A stretch of DNA of 43,414 nucleotides, taken from Bacillota bacterium. Lineage in GTDB: Bacteria; Bacillota; Sulfobacillia; JAJYWN01; JAJZPE01. Position 1 is the first letter of the stretch; each line of letters begins with the position of its first letter. The notes beneath the pieces were generated by a model. It was not told the origin of the DNA and did no database searches. It saw only the letters and a list, made by a program, of their open reading frames with translations. Both the position numbers and the translations under genes were made by a program. The stretch covers positions 1 through 43,414 of the forward strand of contig JAJZPE010000008.1 of assembly GCA_021811325.1 (NCBI GenBank). Reading direction: 5' to 3'. Positions 39,798 through 43,414 of the stretch are shown here, piece after piece.

Positions 39798-40604
39798 GTG
39801 GAGGCGGGACTTTCGGAACCCTATACCTGTTTCGCCAGGCTGTATGACCGGGTCATGCAAGACGTCGGCTACGACTTCTGGGTCGACTACGTCGAGCAAA
39901 TCCTCGCCCGTTTCCAAGCCAAGCCGCGGACCGTACTCGACCTCGCCTGCGGCACGGGCAACACGACTCTCCCCTTCGCCAGGCGCGGCTACAAGGTCAC
40001 CGGGGTCGACCGCTCCCCGGAGATGCTCACCATCGCCCGCGGCAAGGCCGAGCAGGCCGGCTGGCCTATCGAGTTCATCCAGGCGGACATGCGACACTTC
40101 ACCGTGGCAAGTCCGGTCGACCTGGTGACGTGCCTCTACGACAGCATCAACTACGTCCTCGAACTCGATGGCCTGGTCCAGGTGTGCCGCCAGGTCAGTG
40201 AGGCACTGAACCCAGGCGGCCTCTTCATCTTCGACGTCAACTCGGCCCACCGGCTGTCCCACATCCCGGATACGACCATGTTCGTCGAGGACAACGGGTT
40301 CTCTCTGGTCTGGGAGAACCGATACCACGAAGCCGAGCGGATCTGGCAGATCAACCTGACCGGCTTCGTCCGCTCCGACGGTGAGCTGTACCGCCAGTTC
40401 AAGGAGGTCCACAAGGAGCGCGCCTACACCGCCGACGAGGTCGCGGCGGCTGTCGACCGCGCCGGTCTGCGGCTCCTCGGGGCATACAGCGCCTATAGCT
40501 TCGATCCGCCTGACAACGAGACCGCCCGCCTCTACTTCGTGGCCGCGCAGGGCGCCGGGGCCGCGATGGGCGCCCCGGGCCGAACGCGGGGTGAGGCGTC
40601 TTGA
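39798..40604 (+). CDS. SAM-dependent methyltransferase (class I)
   Basis: The 268-residue protein has YTCFARLYDRVMQDVGYDFWVDYV at the start, the SAM loop VLDLACGTGNTTLPFARRGYKVTGVDRSPEML (about 50-80), QADMRH, and TCLYDSINYVL (motif IV region). The middle domain with WENRYHEAERIWQINLTGFVR is typical of Bacillota methyltransferases of unknown substrate (YqeM-like). GTG 39798 has GGGGGG 8 bases ahead; TTG 39792 is too close to it. The stop overlaps the next gene's start by 4 bases. Confidence 0.87.
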   Translation: MEAGLSEPYTCFARLYDRVMQDVGYDFWVDYVEQILARFQAKPRTVLDLACGTGNTTLPFARRGYKVTGVDRSPEMLTIARGKAEQAGWPIEFIQADMRHFTVASPVDLVTCLYDSINYVLELDGLVQVCRQVSEALNPGGLFIFDVNSAHRLSHIPDTTMFVEDNGFSLVWENRYHEAERIWQINLTGFVRSDGELYRQFKEVHKERAYTADEVAAAVDRAGLRLLGAYSAYSFDPPDNETARLYFVAAQGAGAAMGAPGRTRGEAS

Positions 40605-41326
40605 CCGCGACCGGTCGGCCCGCGCGACTCCTCGCCTTTCTGGGTAGCCCGCGCCGTCATGGCAACACCGAGGTCCTCCTCGACGCCGTCCTCGAGGCGG
40701 CCGCCGGCGCCGGAGCCGAGGTCGACCAGGTCGCCCTGGCCCGGTTGAAATACGAGGGCTGCCGCGAGTGCGGCGGCTGCGACCACACCGGGCAGTGCAT
40801 CGTCGATGACGCCATGCAGACACTCTACCCGAAGCTGCGCGAGGCCGACCGGGTGGTCGTGGCCTCCCCCGTCTTCTTCGCCGGGGTCACCGCCCAGACC
40901 AAGGCGATGTTCGACCGTTGCCAGGCGGTCTGGATCCGCAAGTACCGCCTGAAGGGGCGGGCCGAGGAGGGCCCGGCCGGGCGGCTGGGCGCGGTCATAG
41001 CCGTCTCCGGGCTCAAGAACCCCGAGGTCTTCCGTGGTCTCGTGGCCGAGGTCCGGGCCTTCCTGCGGACCAACGATTTCAAGTACGCCGGCGGCCTGTT
41101 CTTCCCCGGCGTCGACCGCCGGGGAGAGATCAAGCTCAAGCCCGGAGCCCTGGAGCAGGCCCGCGCCCTCGGTCGTTTCCTGGCGGGAGACGGTCCCAAG
41201 CCGGCGGCCGTCACCCGGGAACCATGGGCGCCGGCGGGGGTCTCCCCGACCCAAGTCGAGGCCGCCGCCGGTGAAGGGTTCGAGGAAAAGGAGAAACCCG
41301 GCTCAAGCCGGGCTGTACGGGACTAG
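40601..41326 (+). CDS. Flavodoxin-fold NAD(P)H-FMN reductase / iron-sulfur flavoprotein-like
   Basis: The 241-residue protein starts LLAFLGSPRRHGNTEVLLDAVL, the FMN-phosphate loop of the NADPH-dependent FMN reductase family. It carries GCRECGGCDHTGQCIVDDAM at about residues 53-72. The spacing C-x2-C-x2-C-x5-C is the compact cysteine motif of Isf iron-sulfur flavoproteins, which bind a 4Fe-4S cluster. VVVASPVFFAGVTAQTKAMFDRC follows. The last 40 residues are a low-complexity tail. TTG 40601 overlaps the methyltransferase stop. The 3' end overlaps the convergent gene by 24 bases. Confidence 0.88.
   Translation: MTATGRPARLLAFLGSPRRHGNTEVLLDAVLEAAAGAGAEVDQVALARLKYEGCRECGGCDHTGQCIVDDAMQTLYPKLREADRVVVASPVFFAGVTAQTKAMFDRCQAVWIRKYRLKGRAEEGPAGRLGAVIAVSGLKNPEVFRGLVAEVRAFLRTNDFKYAGGLFFPGVDRRGEIKLKPGALEQARALGRFLAGDGPKPAAVTREPWAPAGVSPTQVEAAAGEGFEEKEKPGSSRAVRD
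41291..41312 (-). terminator. Terminator in the convergent overlap
   Basis: CCCGGC (41297-41302) and GCCGGG (41307-41312) form a hairpin with a 4-base loop; AAA precedes it. On the minus strand the stem is followed by TTTCTCC and TTTTCC. The stop codon of the minus-strand gene lies in the loop, and the plus-strand gene still codes through it. Confidence 0.55.
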
Positions 41327-42418
41327 GGCCAGGTTGATCGGGGCGTTGGAGCCCCCGGGGACCATGAACTGCATCCAGAGACCGTGCCCCTGGCCCGGGA
41401 GATATCGGCCGGCCAGGACGGCCTGGAACGGGTCGGCCAGGGAGTCCGGGGCCCAGGGCAGGTAGACGTCCCCCCCGGCGTCGAGGCCCGGGGCCAGCTT
41501 GATTGCTCCGCCGTAGTCGGTCCCGCGCGGGTTGACCAGCAAAGCCACGGCCCGGCCGTCGCTCCCCGTCATCCAAAGGTGGAAACGATAGAGGAGCCCA
41601 TAGTTGCCGGCCAGCGGCTGCAGGTCGCCCGAGGGAGTCAGACGGTCGGTCACGGCCAGGAAGGGGTCCTCGACCCCGTCGGCGACGCGGTAGCAAGCGA
41701 CCCCCCAAGACGTATCGTACTGCGGGTCATGCCGCCCGTCCGGCGCCGTGTCGAGCAGCCGGTCACAGGTTGCCGCGGTGCCGCGGACCCACTCACCGCC
41801 GTTTCTCGGGTGGGCCAGCAACGACGGATAGGCTCGTTCCGCAGGGACCTCCGGGTCACAAGCAACGACGGCCACCTCAGGTGGGCCGCCGGGGAAGACA
41901 CCGAGGTCGAAGATCCCCCCGATGGTCTGGCCTGGGGCGACCACGAGCGAGGCGAGAGGGGGGTCGAGCACGGCCGCCTCACCCTCGGCCAGGCGCAGGG
42001 CCGGACATGACTGATTGTCAGAGAGCCAGCGGTAGAAGGTTCGCCGACCAACGACCAGGGGGTCACCCCACGGCCCCGCCAGACCCCGGCGCCGAACCGC
42101 CACCCACGACCCTCCGGGACCGCCGCGGGCGACCAGGACGACCCGCTGGTCCCGGCCGGTCCCATTCCGATGGTGAAAGAAGACCCGGCTATCACCTTGG
42201 GGGAGGGCTGGGTCCCGGGCCAGGACCCGGTTGGGCTGAGTGAAGTTTTCGGGGTCATTCGAGAAGAGCAGGTACTGGCCGCCGTCGGCGACGGCCAGGT
42301 TCAGCCGGCGACCGGCGTTCGTATCCAGGCCATCGAGGCCGACCACCTGCCCCGGGCCGGCTCGCCTCAGGGCCGCCTGTAGGGTCGCACTGGGCTGCAA
42401 CGGTGCGGGGCAACTCAT
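41303..42418 (-). CDS. Conserved-looking protein, unrecognised
   Basis: The 371-residue product has no signal peptide or membrane helix. It is rich in Gly, Pro, Val and Asp and has a beta-rich look (RRLNLAVADGGQYLLFSNDPENF, SRVFFHHRNGTGRDQRVVLVARGG, TIGGIFDLGVFPGGPPEVAVVACD, YGLLYRFHLWMTGSDGRAVALLVNPRGTDYGGAIKL, HGLWMQFMVPGGSNAPINLALVPY). The pattern suggests two or more beta-sandwich domains, perhaps a spore-coat or surface protein in a cell lacking a visible export signal. ATG 42418 has GGAGGGGG 8-9 bases ahead, good evidence that it is real. No family is recognised. Confidence 0.8.
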   Translation of the reverse strand: MSCPAPLQPSATLQAALRRAGPGQVVGLDGLDTNAGRRLNLAVADGGQYLLFSNDPENFTQPNRVLARDPALPQGDSRVFFHHRNGTGRDQRVVLVARGGPGGSWVAVRRRGLAGPWGDPLVVGRRTFYRWLSDNQSCPALRLAEGEAAVLDPPLASLVVAPGQTIGGIFDLGVFPGGPPEVAVVACDPEVPAERAYPSLLAHPRNGGEWVRGTAATCDRLLDTAPDGRHDPQYDTSWGVACYRVADGVEDPFLAVTDRLTPSGDLQPLAGNYGLLYRFHLWMTGSDGRAVALLVNPRGTDYGGAIKLAPGLDAGGDVYLPWAPDSLADPFQAVLAGRYLPGQGHGLWMQFMVPGGSNAPINLALVPYSPA

Positions 42419-42548
42419 CGAAGGTTTCCCCCTCCTTGGGTGACGGTCGCGTCCGCCACATCATACGGAGGTGGAAACCCTGATGACACAACCAGCCGCC
42501 CTTTGGCGAACATTAACGAGCCTGTGGGCCGAATCGTTCGGCTAACCG

Positions 42549-42577
42549 TTGACCAGCCGGCCAATCCCTGGTATGAT
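42549..42577 (+). promoter_or_regulatory. Promoter of the FAD-dependent dehydrogenase gene
   Basis: TTGACC (42549-42554), exactly 17 bases, then TATGAT (42572-42577): 5-of-6 matches in both hexamers. The transcript would start near 42584, giving a leader of about 105 bases. The 130 bases upstream to the divergent gene hold only a GCCGAA/TTCGGC hairpin. Confidence 0.75.
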
Positions 42578-42610
42578 AGGAACTGGCTCTCCCACAAGAA
42601 CAGAACATTG

Positions 42611-42648
42611 CCGGCCGCCCGGGGAGCCCGAGTTGGCCGGTTGTTTTT
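42611..42648 (+). terminator. Terminator-like hairpin in the leader (possible attenuator)
   Basis: CCGGCC (42611-42616) pairs with GGCCGG (42635-42640), followed by TTGTTTTT. Because it sits between the promoter and the ribosome binding site (AGGAGG, 42676-42681), it would stop most transcripts unless disrupted. No known riboswitch core is recognised in the 30 bases before it. Confidence 0.6.
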
Positions 42649-42688
42649 GCACGGCCACGTGTAACACTACTAAGCAGGAGGCAGGCAG

Positions 42689-43414
42689 ATGCCCGAAGGC
42701 AAAGATTCCTACGACGTCGTCATCGTCGGCGCAGGGCCGGCCGGCATCTTCACGGCCCTGGAACTGGCCGACAAGGCCCCGCGGTTGAAGGTCCTGGTCC
42801 TCGAGAAAGGCCCCGATATCAGCCAGCGCCGCTGCCCGATGCAGGTCAAGACGACCGGCTGCACTCGCTGCAAGCCTTGCCTTATCCTGTCGGGCTGGGG
42901 TGGCGCCGGCGCCTTCAGCGACGGCAAGCTGACCCTCACCCCGGCCGTGGGCGGCTGGCTCGAGCAGTATATCGGCCGCCAGGCCCTGATCGAACTGATC
43001 GGCTACGTCGACCAGATCTACCTGAAATACGGCGCCCCCGACACCGTCTACGGCACGAACAGCGGAAATTTCCGGGAACTGCAACGCCAGGCGGCCACGG
43101 CCGACCTGTCGCTGATTCCCACCCACGTCCGCCACCTCGGCACCGACCGTTGCTACGATATCCTCACGGCGATGCACGATAACCTGTCCTCCCGGGTCGA
43201 GATCCGGACCCACGTTCAAGCCGAGGAGATAGTCCGCCAGGGTGACCGAGTCACGGGCATCCGCCTATCCCGCGGCCAGGACGTGGAGAGCCGCTACGTC
43301 GTCGTCGTCCCGGGGCGCGAGGGGGCCGAATGGTTTACCGGCCAGGCCAAGAAGCTGGGCCTGCCATTGGCCAACAACCCCGTCGACATCGGCGTCCGAG
43401 TCGAGCTGCCCGCG
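42689..43414 (+). CDS. FAD-dependent dehydrogenase (COG2509-like), 3' partial
   Basis: The 242 visible residues start EGKDSYDVVIVGAGPAGIFTALELAD, a Rossmann dinucleotide-binding loop. CP...GCTRCKPC and LSGWGGAGAFSDGKLTLTPAVGG (about 63-88) follow, a cysteine/glycine pattern typical of the COG2509 'uncharacterised FAD-dependent dehydrogenase' family. Later comes VVVPGREGAEWF, in place of the usual APGR(E/S)G. The protein runs off the right edge (family length about 460). ATG 42689 has a perfect AGGAGG 7 bases ahead. The substrate is unknown; it follows its own promoter and leader. Confidence 0.87.
   Translation, partial: MPEGKDSYDVVIVGAGPAGIFTALELADKAPRLKVLVLEKGPDISQRRCPMQVKTTGCTRCKPCLILSGWGGAGAFSDGKLTLTPAVGGWLEQYIGRQALIELIGYVDQIYLKYGAPDTVYGTNSGNFRELQRQAATADLSLIPTHVRHLGTDRCYDILTAMHDNLSSRVEIRTHVQAEEIVRQGDRVTGIRLSRGQDVESRYVVVVPGREGAEWFTGQAKKLGLPLANNPVDIGVRVELPA

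Noticed and set aside
1-43414. CRISPR arrays, tRNA or rRNA genes
   Set aside because: No direct-repeat/spacer pattern, no cloverleaf-like tRNA and no rRNA segments were seen on reading both strands; a covariance search was not possible.

Overview
The window is 43.4 kb of mostly GC-rich DNA from a Gram-positive, endospore-forming, flagellated bacterium, most likely a high-GC member of the Bacillota (Clostridia/Limnochordia/Symbiobacteria-like). The evidence is gene order. mnmG-rsmG-noc-parA-parB, yyaC, ychF, rpsF-ssb-rpsR, yybS, rplI and dnaB are the classical origin-proximal set of Bacillus and Clostridium. A Lon protease of the spore-former 'LonC' type, a YyaC spore-protein family member and motAB fit the same picture. 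GTG and TTG starts with strong purine-rich ribosome binding sites are common. The chromosome origin and dnaA are not in the window, but should lie not far to the left of it.

Layout. (1) 1-5064: end of mnmG, rsmG, noc, a cyclic-di-GMP-I riboswitch with its own terminator controlling a ParM-like actin ATPase, then parA and parB with a parS site inside parB. A parS/Noc-site hybrid sequence lies inside noc. (2) 5103-14843: an accessory insertion. It holds a D-threonine-aldolase-like enzyme, a convergent larB-larC pair (nickel-pincer cofactor synthesis), and an AT-rich riboflavin operon (FMN riboswitch, ribD, ribE, ribBA, ribH). That operon is split after ribD by a degenerate IS110-type element. 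An IS256-type transposase remnant and a serine-recombinase tail end the block, and the recombinase tail abuts a 5'-truncated DUF4446 gene. (3) 15312-18746: M23 peptidase, bactofilin, diacylglycerol-kinase-like enzyme, phosphoribosyltransferase and UPF0180 protein. (4) 18874-24181: yyaC on the minus strand behind a sigma-E-like promoter, then YkvI-type carrier, beta-propeller-like membrane protein, small membrane protein, CvpA-like protein, MscS channel and DUF951. (5) 24296-30024: a 1509-residue multi-GAF/PAS/HD-GYP/GGDEF protein, then ychF. (6) 30067-38246: rpsF-ssb-rpsR, motAB, yybS, rplI, lonC and dnaB. (7) 38318-43414: a MerR-GNAT fusion, a methyltransferase, an iron-sulfur-flavoprotein-like gene, an unrecognised minus-strand gene, and the start of a FAD-dependent dehydrogenase behind a leader that contains a possible attenuator.

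How the parts may work together. Region 1 couples chromosome segregation (ParAB-parS), division-site selection (Noc) and a filament-forming actin homologue whose mRNA senses c-di-GMP. Region 5 encodes a soluble protein with both c-di-GMP synthesis (GGDEF with an I-site) and hydrolysis (HD-GYP) domains, and region 6 encodes the flagellar stator, a usual output of c-di-GMP. This suggests, as inference only, a link between c-di-GMP level, motility or sporulation, and an actin-based process near the origin. The riboflavin block looks horizontally acquired. After the IS110 insertion its last three genes may be read from an IS-borne promoter outside FMN control.
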